DNA of 64,000 nt from Rhodospirillales bacterium (GTDB taxonomy: Bacteria; Pseudomonadota; Alphaproteobacteria; Rhodospirillales; Defluviicoccaceae): positions 1 through 64,000 of the forward strand of contig REEP01000044.1 in assembly GCA_007695045.1 (NCBI GenBank), given 5' to 3'. Below are positions 49,957 to 61,034 of this stretch, piece after piece. The notes beneath the pieces were generated by a model that made no database searches, had not been told where the DNA came from, and saw nothing but the letters and a program-made list of their open reading frames with translations. Position 1 is the stretch's first letter, and each line of letters begins with the position of its first letter. A program made the translations under genes and the position numbers.

Positions 49957-50580
49957 TCAATGCGCAGCGAAGCTTGGCCGCCGGCGGCCAGGCTTCACCC
50001 GGCACCGGTCCACGATGGCACGGATGCAGCGCATGGTTTCGGCCTTGCCGAGGCCGGTCGGAATGACAAAGTCCGCTCGGCGCCGTTTCTCCCCATCGGG
50101 CATCTGGCGCGCCAACGTGGCGCGCAGACGCCGGCGATCCATACCCGGTCTCGCCAGAATCCGCTGTTCCTGGACGAACCACGGAGCGGATACCACCGCC
50201 ACCGCATCGCAGCTTTTCTCGCCGCCGGTTTCGAATAACAGCGGGATATCCAGCACGACCAACGGCACGCGTCGGCGGGCCATGATGTTCAGGAACCGGC
50301 ACTGGTGACCTCGGACCCGCGGATGCAGGAGCCGCTCCAGTCGCCGCAACGCGGCGGGATCATTGAAGACATGCCGTCCGATCGCCGCCCGGTCCAAACG
50401 ACCGCCGACGACCGCGTCCGGAAAGGCGGCAGCGACAGCCTCGTGAGCTTCGCCATTGGGGCCGAGCAAGTCATGCACCGTCCGGTCGGCATCGAACACG
50501 GGAACGCCAAGCCGGCGGAACATGGCGGCGGCCGTGGACTTGCCCATGGCGATGGAGCCCGTTAGCCCGAGAATGAACAT
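49957..50580 (-). CDS. coaE: Dephospho-CoA kinase
   Basis: Last enzyme of coenzyme A synthesis: it phosphorylates the 3'-hydroxyl of dephospho-CoA with ATP. The 207-residue product has a P-loop GLTGSIAMGKSTAAAMF at the N-terminus, then GVPVFDADRTVHDLL and the family stretch VLDIPLLFETGGEKSCDAV near residues 107-125. Its ATG shares one base with the aroE stop. It lies 33 nt before dnaQ on the same strand. Confidence 0.96.
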   Translation of the reverse strand: MFILGLTGSIAMGKSTAAAMFRRLGVPVFDADRTVHDLLGPNGEAHEAVAAAFPDAVVGGRLDRAAIGRHVFNDPAALRRLERLLHPRVRGHQCRFLNIMARRRVPLVVLDIPLLFETGGEKSCDAVAVVSAPWFVQEQRILARPGMDRRRLRATLARQMPDGEKRRRADFVIPTGLGKAETMRCIRAIVDRCRVKPGRRRPSFAAH

Positions 50581-51428
50581 CAGGCGCGCATCTCAGCCAG
50601 CACGAAGGCGCGAAGCGCCGGGGTGACCGCCGGGTCGACGCCGAACCATGCGGCGAAACCAGGGCGAGCCTGATGCAGCAGCATGCCGAGACCATCCACC
50701 GTGACATGGCCGCGGCCTTGCGCCGCCTTGAGCAGCGGCGTCTCCAGCGGCCGGTAGACAATATCCACGACCACGGCAGACGAATTCAGCGCCTCCAGGG
50801 GCATGTCCAGCGGTGGCTGTCCGGTCATGCCGAGACTTGTCGCATTGACCAGAACGGCCACATCCCCGGCCGCACCGGCGCGGGTGGCCCAATCCACCGT
50901 CTGGATCGCACCGCCGATATCGGCGGCCAGCCGGTCGGCCCGGGCGCGGTCACGGTTGGCCACACGGACCAGCGGCATGCCGCCGGTCAACAGGGCATGC
51001 GCCACGGCGCGCGCGGCCCCGCCGGCGCCCAGCACCAAGGCCGGGCCTGCCGTGGCGTGCCAGTGCGGTGCACCCTGCCGCAACGCTTCCATGAAGCCGT
51101 AAGCATCGGTGTTGGTCCCGTATAACCGCCCGTCGTCCTGGACCACCACCGTATTGACGGCACCGATGGCGCGCGCAGTGTCCGACACGGCGTCCAGGCC
51201 GGGGATCACGACTTCCTTGTAGGGGATCGTCACGTTGGCGCCACGAAAGCCCAGCGTCACCAGGGCGGCGAGAGCCGATGCGACGCGGTCCGGGCGAACC
51301 GGCAGTGGAACGTAAACACCGTCCACATCGTATTGTGCCAGCCAATAGCCGTGGATGCGCGGTGACAGGCTGTGACCGATCGGCCAGCCCATGACCCCGG
51401 CAACCCGGCCGCTGCCCGTCGGTATCAT
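50580..51428 (-). CDS. aroE: Shikimate dehydrogenase
   Basis: NADP-dependent reduction of 3-dehydroshikimate to shikimate in aromatic amino acid synthesis. The 282-residue product has GVMGWPIGHSLSPRIHGYWL at the N-terminus, the catalytic Lys in VTIPYKEVV near residue 76, NTDAYGFMEAL near 100, and the NADP-binding VLGAGGAARAVAHAL near 137. The ATG at 51428 overlaps the maf stop as ATGA; further upstream open frame shows no family similarity. The next gene is coaE. Confidence 0.96.
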   Translation of the reverse strand: MIPTGSGRVAGVMGWPIGHSLSPRIHGYWLAQYDVDGVYVPLPVRPDRVASALAALVTLGFRGANVTIPYKEVVIPGLDAVSDTARAIGAVNTVVVQDDGRLYGTNTDAYGFMEALRQGAPHWHATAGPALVLGAGGAARAVAHALLTGGMPLVRVANRDRARADRLAADIGGAIQTVDWATRAGAAGDVAVLVNATSLGMTGQPPLDMPLEALNSSAVVVDIVYRPLETPLLKAAQGRGHVTVDGLGMLLHQARPGFAAWFGVDPAVTPALRAFVLAEMRA

Positions 51429-52024
51429 GCCTCGGCCAGACCAAGGCGGCGGAGTTGGGCCAGCAGAGGCAGCAACGGCAAACCCAGGATCGTAAAATGG
51501 TCGCCATCGATGCGGGCCATCAACTGCAGGCCCCGTGCCTCCACGGCATAGGCGCCGACGGTATCGGTCACCGCCGATCCTTCGGCGTCGAGGTAACGCT
51601 GCAGAACGCTGTCCGAAAACGCGCGCATGGTAAGACGTGCGACCTCCGCGTAGTGCCACACCACAGCAGCCTCCCGGACAAGCGCCACGGCGCTGACAAG
51701 GCGATGCGACCGTCCGCGCAACAGCGCCAAGGTGCCGGCCGCCGTATCCCGGTCCACCGGCTTGTCCAGGAGCCGATCACCGCACACCAACACTTGATCC
51801 GCACCGATCACCATGGCACCGGGATGCCGTGCTGACACAACCATCGCCTTGGCTTCCGCGAGGGCAATGGCAACACTGGCCGGACCCATGCCAGAGGCGA
51901 GCAGACGCGTCTTGATCGCGCCCTCGTCGATCGCCGCCGGGTCGGCACAAAAGGCCACGCCAGCTTGCTGGAGCATGCGCTGGCGCGCGCTGCTGGCGGA
52001 AGCCAGGATCAACGGCGTCGACAT
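51425..52024 (-). CDS. Maf-family nucleoside triphosphate pyrophosphatase
   Basis: House-cleaning enzyme that hydrolyses non-canonical nucleoside triphosphates (dTTP, UTP or modified forms) to the monophosphates. The 199-residue product has SASSARQRMLQQAGV near residues 9-23 and GADQVLVCGD near 74-83, the family marks. Which Maf class (YhdE or YceF) applies cannot be read surely. It stands directly on the left of the 447-bp candidate origin gap, the first gene leftward from it. Confidence 0.94.
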   Translation of the reverse strand: MSTPLILASASSARQRMLQQAGVAFCADPAAIDEGAIKTRLLASGMGPASVAIALAEAKAMVVSARHPGAMVIGADQVLVCGDRLLDKPVDRDTAAGTLALLRGRSHRLVSAVALVREAAVVWHYAEVARLTMRAFSDSVLQRYLDAEGSAVTDTVGAYAVEARGLQLMARIDGDHFTILGLPLLPLLAQLRRLGLAEA

Positions 52025-52471
52025 TCCGTGCTCACCCTGCCGTGTCGGTCGACCCGATCATGCGCCCCGGCGATCCAAGGCCCGATGCGGGTCGTAACAT
52101 ATTTTTGGCCACGCCGCGTTGTGGACCGATTGTGGGCAACTGGTGCCGCTTTCAAATCTCATTTTATTCGCCTCCCAATGCTGCAAGCCGTCCACAGGGT
52201 CGTGCGTCTGTGGGGCTCGCTCGGGAAACCTGGGCAAAGCGGGGACCATAGCTCGCTCGCGCAAAGTTTTCCCCGGTTTTGGCGTTCCCGGCATAGACTG
52301 TCGAGCCCCTTCTGCCATGGATTTGGTGACGTTGCTCCCGTATCGTCCCCAGCGCGCTGTTTCGGCTTGGTGCGGCTCCGAAATGCCGAGGACGACATTC
52401 GGATAACCGTTAATCCCCACGATTCAGCCGACCAACTACTGTTACCACCTAAAAGAGAGTCTTAAGGGTTG
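52025..52471. other. Candidate chromosomal replication origin (maf/hemE gap)
   Basis: A 447-bp gap with no gene, between leftward maf-aroE-coaE-dnaQ and rightward hemE-hemH-hemJ-rho. In Caulobacter and Rickettsia oriC lies beside hemE, with the maf-aroE-coaE-dnaQ-secB order on the other side, so the position matches. Inside are several TGTGG/CCACA cores (52120-52128, 52131-52139, 52188-52196, 52209-52217), none better than two mismatches to a DnaA box, and A+T-rich patches such as 52098-52106 and 52151-52169. No perfect DnaA box and no spaced CtrA pair is seen; TTAA occurs at 52410 and 52462. The gene between them elsewhere (ppsR/DUF299) is absent here. It is a position-based proposal. Confidence 0.5.
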
Positions 52472-53581
52472 ATGGGTAGAGATGTGGATCGCTTGCCCGA
52501 GGGCAACGCATCGTCGATACAACCGAGCCAACCGAGCATGAGCGGCGTGCGGGACGCGTTCGCCGGAGTGTCTCAGCCACGGCCACCGTTCTGGCTGATG
52601 CGCCAGGCGGGACGGTACCTGCCCGAATACCGGGCGCTTCGCGCGGAGGCGCCGGACTTCCTGACTTTTTGCTACACACCATCGCTGACCACGGAGGCCG
52701 CATTGCAGCCAATCCGGCGGTTCGGAATGGATGCAGCGATCGTGTTCAGCGATATCCTGGTGGTGCCGCATGCGTTGGGCATGGAAGTACGATTCCTGGA
52801 GGGCGTGGGACCGCGCCTCACGCCTGTCGGTACGCCTCACGACGTGATAGGCCTGGAGAGTGCCCGCCTGGAAGAGCGGCTGGAGCCGGTCTACACTGGA
52901 ATCGCAGGTTTGCGCCGGGCGCTGGCCTCGGAGCGATCGCTGATCGGGTTTGCGGGAGCACCTTGGACCCTGGCCTGCTACATGGTCGAGGGTCAGGGGG
53001 GAAGCGAAGCGCGGACCGCGCGTCGGTGGGCTTATGCGGACCCGGAGGGGTTCGGTGGCCTCATGGCTTTGCTGGAGGATGCGGTTGTCCGGCACCTGGG
53101 TGCCCAAATCAAGGCCGGCGCGGACGTGGTCCAACTGTTCGACAGCTGGGCCGGGCTGTTGTCCGAACAGCAGCTGCGACGATGGGTGATCGAACCGACC
53201 GCACGGATCGTGCGCCGTCTCAAAGAGGCTTGGCCGGAAGTGCCCATCATCGGTTTTCCCCGGGGCGGCGGCCTCCTTTACCACGCTTACGCGATCGAGA
53301 CCGGCGTGGACGGCGTGAGCCTGGATGCGGGTGTACCGGCACGGTGGGCCGCTGAAACCCTGCAAGCGGTGGTACTGGTGCAGGGGTGCTTGGATAATCA
53401 ACTGCTTGTGGTGGGCGGCACCGCGATGGATCGGGAGATCGATCGGCTGCTGTCGACCTTGGGGCAGGGACGCTACGTGTTCAACCTGGGTCACGGGGTC
53501 CTGCCGGAAACTCCGCCGGAGCATGTGGCCCGGCTGGCGGAGCGGGTTCGCACCTGGTCGGGCTCGGCAGGAGTCGGCTGA
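52472..53581 (+). CDS. hemE: Uroporphyrinogen decarboxylase
   Basis: Removes four carboxyls from uroporphyrinogen III to give coproporphyrinogen III in haem synthesis. The 369-residue product has the family RQAGRYLPEYRA near residues 43-54, FSDILVVPHALGM near 90, and FAGAPWTLACYMVEG near 158. The start is uncertain: ATG 52472 has AAGGG very close, ATG 52538 would give the usual 347 residues but has a poor ribosome site. The stop overlaps hemH as TGATG, so hemE-hemH are coupled. It is the first gene rightward of the candidate origin. Confidence 0.95.
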   Translation: MGRDVDRLPEGNASSIQPSQPSMSGVRDAFAGVSQPRPPFWLMRQAGRYLPEYRALRAEAPDFLTFCYTPSLTTEAALQPIRRFGMDAAIVFSDILVVPHALGMEVRFLEGVGPRLTPVGTPHDVIGLESARLEERLEPVYTGIAGLRRALASERSLIGFAGAPWTLACYMVEGQGGSEARTARRWAYADPEGFGGLMALLEDAVVRHLGAQIKAGADVVQLFDSWAGLLSEQQLRRWVIEPTARIVRRLKEAWPEVPIIGFPRGGGLLYHAYAIETGVDGVSLDAGVPARWAAETLQAVVLVQGCLDNQLLVVGGTAMDREIDRLLSTLGQGRYVFNLGHGVLPETPPEHVARLAERVRTWSGSAGVG

Positions 53582-54630
53582 TGCGACTTGCGGTGGTTCT
53601 CTTCAACCTTGGTGGCCCCGATCGACCCGATGCGGTGCGGCCGTTTCTGTTCAACCTGTTCAAGGATCCGGCCATCATCGGCTTGCCGGCGCCGTTGCGG
53701 TTACCGTTGGCTTGGCTGATTGCGCGGCGCCGCACTCCCGAGGCGCAGGAGATTTATGCGGAGTTGGGCGGAGGCTCACCCCTGAAGCGGCTGACGGAGG
53801 CGCAGGGTGAGGCCCTGACGGCGGTGCTAGCGGCACGCGGTCACGAGGCGCGGGTGTTCGTCTGCATGCGCTACTGGCATCCGATGAGTGGAGAGACGGC
53901 GGCGCTGGTGAAGGACTGGCAGCCGGAGCACGTGGTTCTGTTGCCATTGTATCCTCAGTTTTCGACCACGACTTCGGGTTCATCACTGGGCGATTGGGCC
54001 CGGTCAAAGCGGGCGGTAGGGCTGGACGCGCCTGAACACACGGTCTGCTGCTACCCCGAAGAGGCGGGACTGATTGCAGCGCAGGCGAGGTTGATCGGGG
54101 AGGCGCTGTCCAACGCGAGCGCGGCGGGCCATCCGCGCGTGCTGTTCTCGGCGCATGGTCTGCCGAAACGGGTTATCGCGAGCGGCGATCCGTATCAATG
54201 GCAGGTGGAACGAACGGTTGCGGCCGTGGTGCGGCAGCTGGACAGGGCGGACCTGGATTATACGATCTGTTACCAGAGCCGGGTGGGACCGCTGGAATGG
54301 ATCGGCCCTGATACCGAGGGGGAAGTGCGGCGGGCCGGCAGTGACGGGGTTCCGGTGGTGATGGTGCCGATCGCGTTCGTGTCAGAACATTCGGAAACTC
54401 TGGTGGAACTCGACCTTACGTATGCCAAGGTGGCGGAAGCGAGCGGTGTTCCCGCCTATGTCCGGGTCCCGGCCGTGGGCACCGCAACGGAGTTTATTGA
54501 CGGGCTTGCCGGCTTGGTTGAGAATGCTGTGAAAAGGGACGCTGAGCCGGCCTCCAATCTGGGTGGCCGGCTCTGTCCCAAGTCTGCAACGCGCTGCATC
54601 TGCGCGGCTTCCCCCGTTGACCGCTGTTGA
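53581..54630 (+). CDS. hemH: Ferrochelatase
   Basis: Inserts Fe2+ into protoporphyrin IX, the last step of protohaem synthesis. The 349-residue product has the N-terminal AVVLFNLGGPDRPDAVRPFL, the metal-site FSAHGLPKRVIASGDPY near residues 190-206, and IAFVSEHSETLVELD near 262. Several cysteines occur near the C-terminus, including SATRCICAASPVDRC, which in some ferrochelatases hold a 2Fe-2S cluster, but spacing here is not shown to match. It starts at the hemE stop and hemJ follows after 22 nt. Confidence 0.95.
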   Translation: MRLAVVLFNLGGPDRPDAVRPFLFNLFKDPAIIGLPAPLRLPLAWLIARRRTPEAQEIYAELGGGSPLKRLTEAQGEALTAVLAARGHEARVFVCMRYWHPMSGETAALVKDWQPEHVVLLPLYPQFSTTTSGSSLGDWARSKRAVGLDAPEHTVCCYPEEAGLIAAQARLIGEALSNASAAGHPRVLFSAHGLPKRVIASGDPYQWQVERTVAAVVRQLDRADLDYTICYQSRVGPLEWIGPDTEGEVRRAGSDGVPVVMVPIAFVSEHSETLVELDLTYAKVAEASGVPAYVRVPAVGTATEFIDGLAGLVENAVKRDAEPASNLGGRLCPKSATRCICAASPVDRC

Positions 54631-54652
54631 ACTGCCAGTGGCGAGGGTTCCT

Positions 54653-55081
54653 GTGGATAGCTATCTCTGGCTCAAGGTGCTGCATATCGTGGCGTTCACC
54701 GCGTGGATGGCGGGCCTGTTCTACCTGCCACGTCTCTATGTGTACCACACGCAGCAGGCGCCCGCCTCGGATGCCGCCAGCACTTTCAAGGTCATGGAGC
54801 GGAAGCTTCTCCGCATCATCATGAACCCGGCGATGCTGGTGACAGTCGCCAGCGGGGCGATTTTGATCTGGCAGATCGATGCACTGTTATTCGGCTGGAT
54901 GCATGCCAAGCTTCTTCTGGTTGGCTTGTTGCTGGCATTTCACATGATGTTGGCGCGCTGGCGTCGGGAGTTCGATGCCGATGCCAACCGGCATTCGGAA
55001 CGGTTCTATCGCGTGATGAACGAAGTGCCGACCGTGCTGTTGATCTTGATCGTGGTGCTTGCAGTTGTGAAGCCGTTTTGA
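54653..55081 (+). CDS. hemJ: Protoporphyrinogen oxidase HemJ
   Basis: Membrane enzyme that oxidises protoporphyrinogen IX to protoporphyrin IX in bacteria lacking HemG and HemY. The 142-residue product has about four membrane helices with the conserved LKVLHIVAFTAWMAGLFYLPRLYVYH near residues 6-31, including the haem-ligand His, and MERKLLRIIMNPAM near 50. The GTG at 54653 is picked because AGGG lies five bases before it; a GTG at 54638 is possible. It is the third gene of hemE-hemH-hemJ and supplies the step just before HemH. Confidence 0.92.
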   Translation: MDSYLWLKVLHIVAFTAWMAGLFYLPRLYVYHTQQAPASDAASTFKVMERKLLRIIMNPAMLVTVASGAILIWQIDALLFGWMHAKLLLVGLLLAFHMMLARWRREFDADANRHSERFYRVMNEVPTVLLILIVVLAVVKPF

Positions 55082-55106
55082 CGGCAGGGATCCTGTCGGT
55101 TTTGGT

Positions 55107-55135
55107 TTGACATTTTTGGTGACGTCGCATCAATT
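55107..55135 (+). promoter_or_regulatory. Candidate rho promoter
   Basis: A perfect TTGACA (55107-55112), 17 bases, then a weak -10 TCAATT (55130-55135). It would give a leader of about 185 nt before rho, typical of a gene whose leader lets Rho terminate its own transcript. The -10 match is poor, so this is a guess based on the -35. Confidence 0.4.
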
Positions 55136-55323
55136 CGAGTGTTCGCAAGGTTTGCGCAATTCTTTCCGGTCAATCTAGGCGTTCCATGCACGTTAAACGG
55201 GATCCGATGTTTGTCGACGGGTCCCACGTCTCTCCTTGTGGGCATGTGTGTTCTTCGGGCACAAAATCGTGATGCGTCGGCGCGGTTCGGGCGGGTGATG
55301 CGTGAGCGCCGTAGGAAACGAAG

Positions 55324-56580
55324 ATGAATCTCAAGGAACTTAAAGAGAAACCGCCGGCTGACCTTCTGTCCTATGCAGAAGATCTGAAAATCGAGAATGC
55401 GAGCTCCCTGCGTAAGCAGGAGATGATGTTCGCTATTCTCAAACAGCTCGCGGAGAACGATGTCCCGATTTTTGGCGATGGTGTTCTGGAGGTGTTGCAG
55501 GACGGCTTCGGCTTCTTGCGGTCTCCGGAAGCGAACTATCTGCCGGGGCCGGATGACATCTACGTGTCCCCGAGTCAAATCCGGCGCTTCGGTCTGAGAA
55601 CAGGGGATACGGTGGAGGGGGAAATCCGCTCGCCGAAGGACGGAGAGCGGTATTTCGCCTTGCTGAAGGTCAATGCCATCAACTTCGCCAATCCGGTGGA
55701 GGTGCGTCATCGCATCAACTTTGACAATCTGACGCCGCTTTATCCCGAGAAGCGGTTCGTCATGGAACTGCCGTCTGCGGTCACAAAGGACCTCACCTCT
55801 CGGGTTATCGACTTGATTACCCCGATCGGCAAAGGGCAGCGCGCCCTGGTCGTGGCGCCACCGAGGACCGGTAAGACGGTCATGTTGCAGAATGTGGCGC
55901 AGTCGATCGCAGCGAACCATCCGGACTGTTACCTGATCGTTCTGCTGATCGATGAACGCCCGGAGGAGGTGACCGACATGGCGCGCTCGGTCAAGGGAGA
56001 GGTGGTGAGTTCCACCTTCGACGAACCGGCCGCGCGCCACGTACAGGTGGCGGAAATGGTGATCGAAAAGGCCAAACGACTGGTAGAGCACAAGCGGGAC
56101 GTGGTGATCCTGCTCGATTCCATCACTCGGTTGGCACGGGCCTACAACACCGTGGTGCCGTCATCCGGGAAAGTACTGACCGGCGGTGTGGATGCCAACG
56201 CGTTGCAACGTCCGAAACGATTTTTCGGGGCGGCCCGCAATATCGAGGAAGGTGGCTCGCTGACCATCATTTCCACGGCACTGATCGACACGGGCTCGCG
56301 GATGGATGAAGTGATCTTCGAGGAGTTCAAGGGTACCGGGAACTGCGAAATCATCCTGGATCGGAAGCTGGCCGACAAGCGCACCTGGCCCAGCATCGAC
56401 ATCACGCGATCCGGCACACGGAAAGAGGAACTCCTGGTGGACAAGCCGACCCTGTCCAAGATGTGGGTGCTGCGACGGGTTCTGATGCCGATGGGGATCG
56501 TCGACTCGATGGAGTTCCTGCTGGAGAAGCTTCGTCAGTCGAAGAACAACGCCGAATTCTTCGACTCTATGAACGCCTGA
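55324..56580 (+). CDS. rho: Transcription termination factor Rho
   Basis: Hexameric ATP-driven RNA helicase that ends transcription at Rho-dependent sites. The 418-residue product starts [19 protein letters not shown] (N-terminal Rho domain), has the cold-shock-like RNA-binding domain with [23 protein letters not shown] near residues 60-82, Walker [12 protein letters not shown] near 180, and the Q/R-loop region [22 protein letters not shown] near 285-306. It stands 243 bp after hemJ in the conserved hem-rho layout near the origin. Confidence 0.97.
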   Translation: MNLKELKEKPPADLLSYAEDLKIENASSLRKQEMMFAILKQLAENDVPIFGDGVLEVLQDGFGFLRSPEANYLPGPDDIYVSPSQIRRFGLRTGDTVEGEIRSPKDGERYFALLKVNAINFANPVEVRHRINFDNLTPLYPEKRFVMELPSAVTKDLTSRVIDLITPIGKGQRALVVAPPRTGKTVMLQNVAQSIAANHPDCYLIVLLIDERPEEVTDMARSVKGEVVSSTFDEPAARHVQVAEMVIEKAKRLVEHKRDVVILLDSITRLARAYNTVVPSSGKVLTGGVDANALQRPKRFFGAARNIEEGGSLTIISTALIDTGSRMDEVIFEEFKGTGNCEIILDRKLADKRTWPSIDITRSGTRKEELLVDKPTLSKMWVLRRVLMPMGIVDSMEFLLEKLRQSKNNAEFFDSMNA

Positions 56581-56628
56581 GGCTCTGTGGCTGCGGTAGG
56601 GTGCGGCCGGAAGCTGGGGCCCCGGGCA

Positions 56629-57603
56629 TCAGGGCAGCAGAACCGTTGATCCGGTCGTGAGACGGTTTTCCAGATCGCGATGGGCCTGGGGCGTTTCCGC
56701 TAACCGATAGGTCGCGCCGACGAGGATACGGACGTGGCCCGTGGTGACGACGTCGAGCAGTTCGCGCGCCGTGGCCTGGAGGTCGCTTGGCTTGGCGATG
56801 TAGGTCATCAGTGTCGGCCGGGTCAGGAACAGGGAGCCCTTGGCGGACAAGCGGGCGGGCTCGACGGGCGGCACTGGGCCGGAAGCGTTGCCGAAGGTGA
56901 CCATCATGCCTAGGGGTCGCAGGCAGTCCAGGGACTCATCGAACGTATCCTTGCCCACGGAGTCGTAGACCACGGCCACCCCCTCGCCGCCGGTGAGGTC
57001 ACGCACCCGGTCCACGAACGATTCCCGTGTGTAGACGATGGGATGATGGCAACCGTTGGCGCGGGCGAGGTCCGCCTTGGCTTCGGTACCGACCGTTCCG
57101 ATGACGGTGGCGCCGAGGTGGCGGGCCCACTGGCAGAGAAGAAGGCCGACCCCGCCGGCGGCGGCGTGAACAAGGATGGGATCGCCGGCCTGGACCCGGT
57201 AGGTACGGCGCAGGAGGTATTGCGCCGTCATCCCCTTCAGCATCATGGCCGCTGCGACCTCATCAGAGATCGAGGGCGAGAGATGTACCAGGCGATCGGC
57301 GGCGATGACCCGGTGTCGGGTGTAGGCGCCGAGAATGCCCGCGTAGGCAACCCGGTCCCCTGGGGCCAGTCCGCTCACATCGGGACCGACGGCCTCCACC
57401 ACACCGGCCGCCTCCATCCCGAGAATGGCCGGCAACGCGGGTACGGGATAGAGGCCGGTGCGGTGGTAAACGTCGATGAAGTTGAGGCCGATGGCGGTTT
57501 GTCTGAGTCGAACCTGCCCGGACATGGGTTCGGGAACGGTGACGGCCTCGAACACGAGTTCCTCAGGTCCCCCATGGGCATGAATGCGGACGGCCTCCGT
57601 CAT
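56629..57603 (-). CDS. NADPH:quinone oxidoreductase family protein (zinc-independent MDR)
   Basis: A 324-residue zinc-independent medium-chain dehydrogenase/reductase that reduces quinones with NADPH. Seen: the family N-terminus with LNFIDVYHRTGLYP near residues 40-53, the nucleotide-binding VHAAAGGVGLLLCQWARHLGA near 140-160, and no structural-zinc Cys cluster, so it is the QOR type. The ATG at 57603 overlaps the ogt stop as ATGA, so they form one transcript. It is convergent with rho. Confidence 0.93.
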   Translation of the reverse strand: MTEAVRIHAHGGPEELVFEAVTVPEPMSGQVRLRQTAIGLNFIDVYHRTGLYPVPALPAILGMEAAGVVEAVGPDVSGLAPGDRVAYAGILGAYTRHRVIAADRLVHLSPSISDEVAAAMMLKGMTAQYLLRRTYRVQAGDPILVHAAAGGVGLLLCQWARHLGATVIGTVGTEAKADLARANGCHHPIVYTRESFVDRVRDLTGGEGVAVVYDSVGKDTFDESLDCLRPLGMMVTFGNASGPVPPVEPARLSAKGSLFLTRPTLMTYIAKPSDLQATARELLDVVTTGHVRILVGATYRLAETPQAHRDLENRLTTGSTVLLP

Positions 57604-58130
57604 GGCACGGGGGTCCACGCGGCAGGGTCACCCTGTGCGGCCGTGGCCGGAATTGGAACCGGGTGGCGTGGTGCCTGCTCCAGGTTCAGAAGGAATCGTT
57701 TGGTGGCAATGCCGTCACCGCCGGAATAGCCGGCAAGGGCACCGGAGGCCGCGATGACACGGTGGCATGGAATCACGATGGGGATGGGGTTGGCCGCACA
57801 GGCGGCCGCGGCGGCGCGAGGAGCGGTATCGGCGCGGGCGGCAAGGGCGGCATAGGAGAGGGTGGTCCCGAACGGGATCGTGCGCAGCAAGGCCCAGATG
57901 CGGTGCTGGAACGGGCTGCCGCGCGGTCGCAAGGCGAAGCGAAAGTCGGTCAACTGCCCCGCAAAGTAGGCCTGAAGTTGCGCCGACACTGCGGCGATCA
58001 GGGGATCGGAGGGAGGATCCTCGGCAGCGGGGGCGGATGGGCCGCGTATCCAGGATAGGCCGACAAGGGCACCCTCCGAAGCGTCGAGACGGAGGGGCCC
58101 AATCGGCGTGTGGATGGTTGACGTGATCAT
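57600..58130 (-). CDS. ogt: Methylated-DNA-[protein]-cysteine S-methyltransferase
   Basis: Suicide repair protein that transfers methyl groups from O6-methylguanine to its own Cys. The 176-residue product has the catalytic IPCHRVI with Cys122, RGSPFQHRIWALLRTIPFGTTLSYA with the helix-turn-helix near residues 69-93, and AGYSGGDGIATKRFLL after it. No Ada-type N-terminal metal-binding domain is present, so it is Ogt-type. It overlaps qor by ATGA and follows yyaL after 9 nt. Confidence 0.94.
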   Translation of the reverse strand: MITSTIHTPIGPLRLDASEGALVGLSWIRGPSAPAAEDPPSDPLIAAVSAQLQAYFAGQLTDFRFALRPRGSPFQHRIWALLRTIPFGTTLSYAALAARADTAPRAAAAACAANPIPIVIPCHRVIAASGALAGYSGGDGIATKRFLLNLEQAPRHPVPIPATAAQGDPAAWTPVP

Positions 58131-58139
58131 GGGTGCAGT

Positions 58140-60170
<2,031 letters not shown>

Positions 60171-60369
60171 GGCGGCCTCGCGGCTGGGGTTGCGGGCAGA
60201 TGGGGTGACAACAGGGTCGTTGCGCCGCTGTCGCCTGTCGCTTAGTTTGGGCCGCCGCGGTCAGGCAACAAGCCCCGAAGCCCCACCCGGCAGGCGGGGC
60301 CGAGCGGAGGGCTGTTGGAAACCGGGCCGGCATCAACGTCAGCAGGGTAGCAGGGACAAGGCGAAAACG

Positions 60370-60633
60370 ATGAAGATTCATGTGGATGTGGACTGCACCC
60401 CCGAAGAGGCGCGGACGTTGCTGGGGCTTCCCGACGTCAAGCCGATGCAGAAAGCCCTGATGGATGAGATCGAAGGTCGCATGAAGAAGGCGCTGTCGGC
60501 GATGGAGCCGGACGCGCTGGTCCGGATGTGGCTGCCGGCGAGCATGCAGAGCCTTGAGCAGTGGCAAAAGTTCATCTGGTCGCGCATGACCGGAGCGCAG
60601 GGCGAGGATGAGCCGGTAGACAAGGGGAGCTGA
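60370..60633 (+). CDS. DUF6489 family small protein
   Basis: An 87-residue protein starting MKIHVDVDCTPEEARTLLGL, followed by MQKALMDEIEGRMKKALSAM and a Trp-rich WLPASMQSLEQWQKFIWS. It matches the small alphaproteobacterial DUF6489 family by memory of its look; the role is unknown. The ATG at 60370 fits the family start. It is divergent from yyaL over 199 bp, in which nothing else was seen, and is followed 26 nt later by the ferredoxin-like gene. Confidence 0.8.
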   Translation: MKIHVDVDCTPEEARTLLGLPDVKPMQKALMDEIEGRMKKALSAMEPDALVRMWLPASMQSLEQWQKFIWSRMTGAQGEDEPVDKGS

Positions 60634-60659
60634 CAGCCACCGGCGGGACGAGGTTGGCA

Positions 60660-60995
60660 GTGTACTATCGATGCCACGTGTTCTGCTGCGTGAACGAGCG
60701 GCCGGCAGGGCACCCGCGAGGGTCCTGCGCTGCGCGCGGATCGGTCAAGCTGAGAGACTATATGAAAGCGCGGGCGAAAGCGCTCGGGCTGACGGAGGTG
60801 CGGATCAATGCCGCCGGCTGCCTGGATCGGTGCGAGTTGGGCCCGACCGTGGTTATTTACCCGGAGGGAGTCTGGTATCGGGTGGACAGCCGGGCAGATG
60901 TGGATGAAGTGCTGTCGAGACATGTGCTCGGGGGAGAACGGGTGGCTCGGTTGTTGTTGCCGCAGTCGCGGGATGAGGACGGGCCAAGGGACTGA
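60660..60995 (+). CDS. 2Fe-2S thioredoxin-like ferredoxin protein
   Basis: A 111-residue protein of the thioredoxin-like [2Fe-2S] ferredoxin family. Seen: RCHVFCCVNERPAGHPRGSC near residues 4-23 and AAGCLDRCELGPTVVIYPEG near 49-68, four-cysteine spacing typical of the family. The GTG at 60660 is chosen because GAGG lies six bases before it; the frame stays open to a TTG at 60654. It would be a small electron carrier of unknown partner. It follows the DUF6489 gene and precedes mnmE. Confidence 0.85.
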   Translation: MYYRCHVFCCVNERPAGHPRGSCAARGSVKLRDYMKARAKALGLTEVRINAAGCLDRCELGPTVVIYPEGVWYRVDSRADVDEVLSRHVLGGERVARLLLPQSRDEDGPRD

Positions 60996-61034
60996 TGCGG
61001 GCTTCACCCGCGATGGTCCTTGCTGGGGGTGTCG

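Noticed and set aside
52120-52217. TGTGG/CCACA cores as firm DnaA boxes
   Set aside because: None is closer than two mismatches to TTATCCACA, so they support the origin only weakly.
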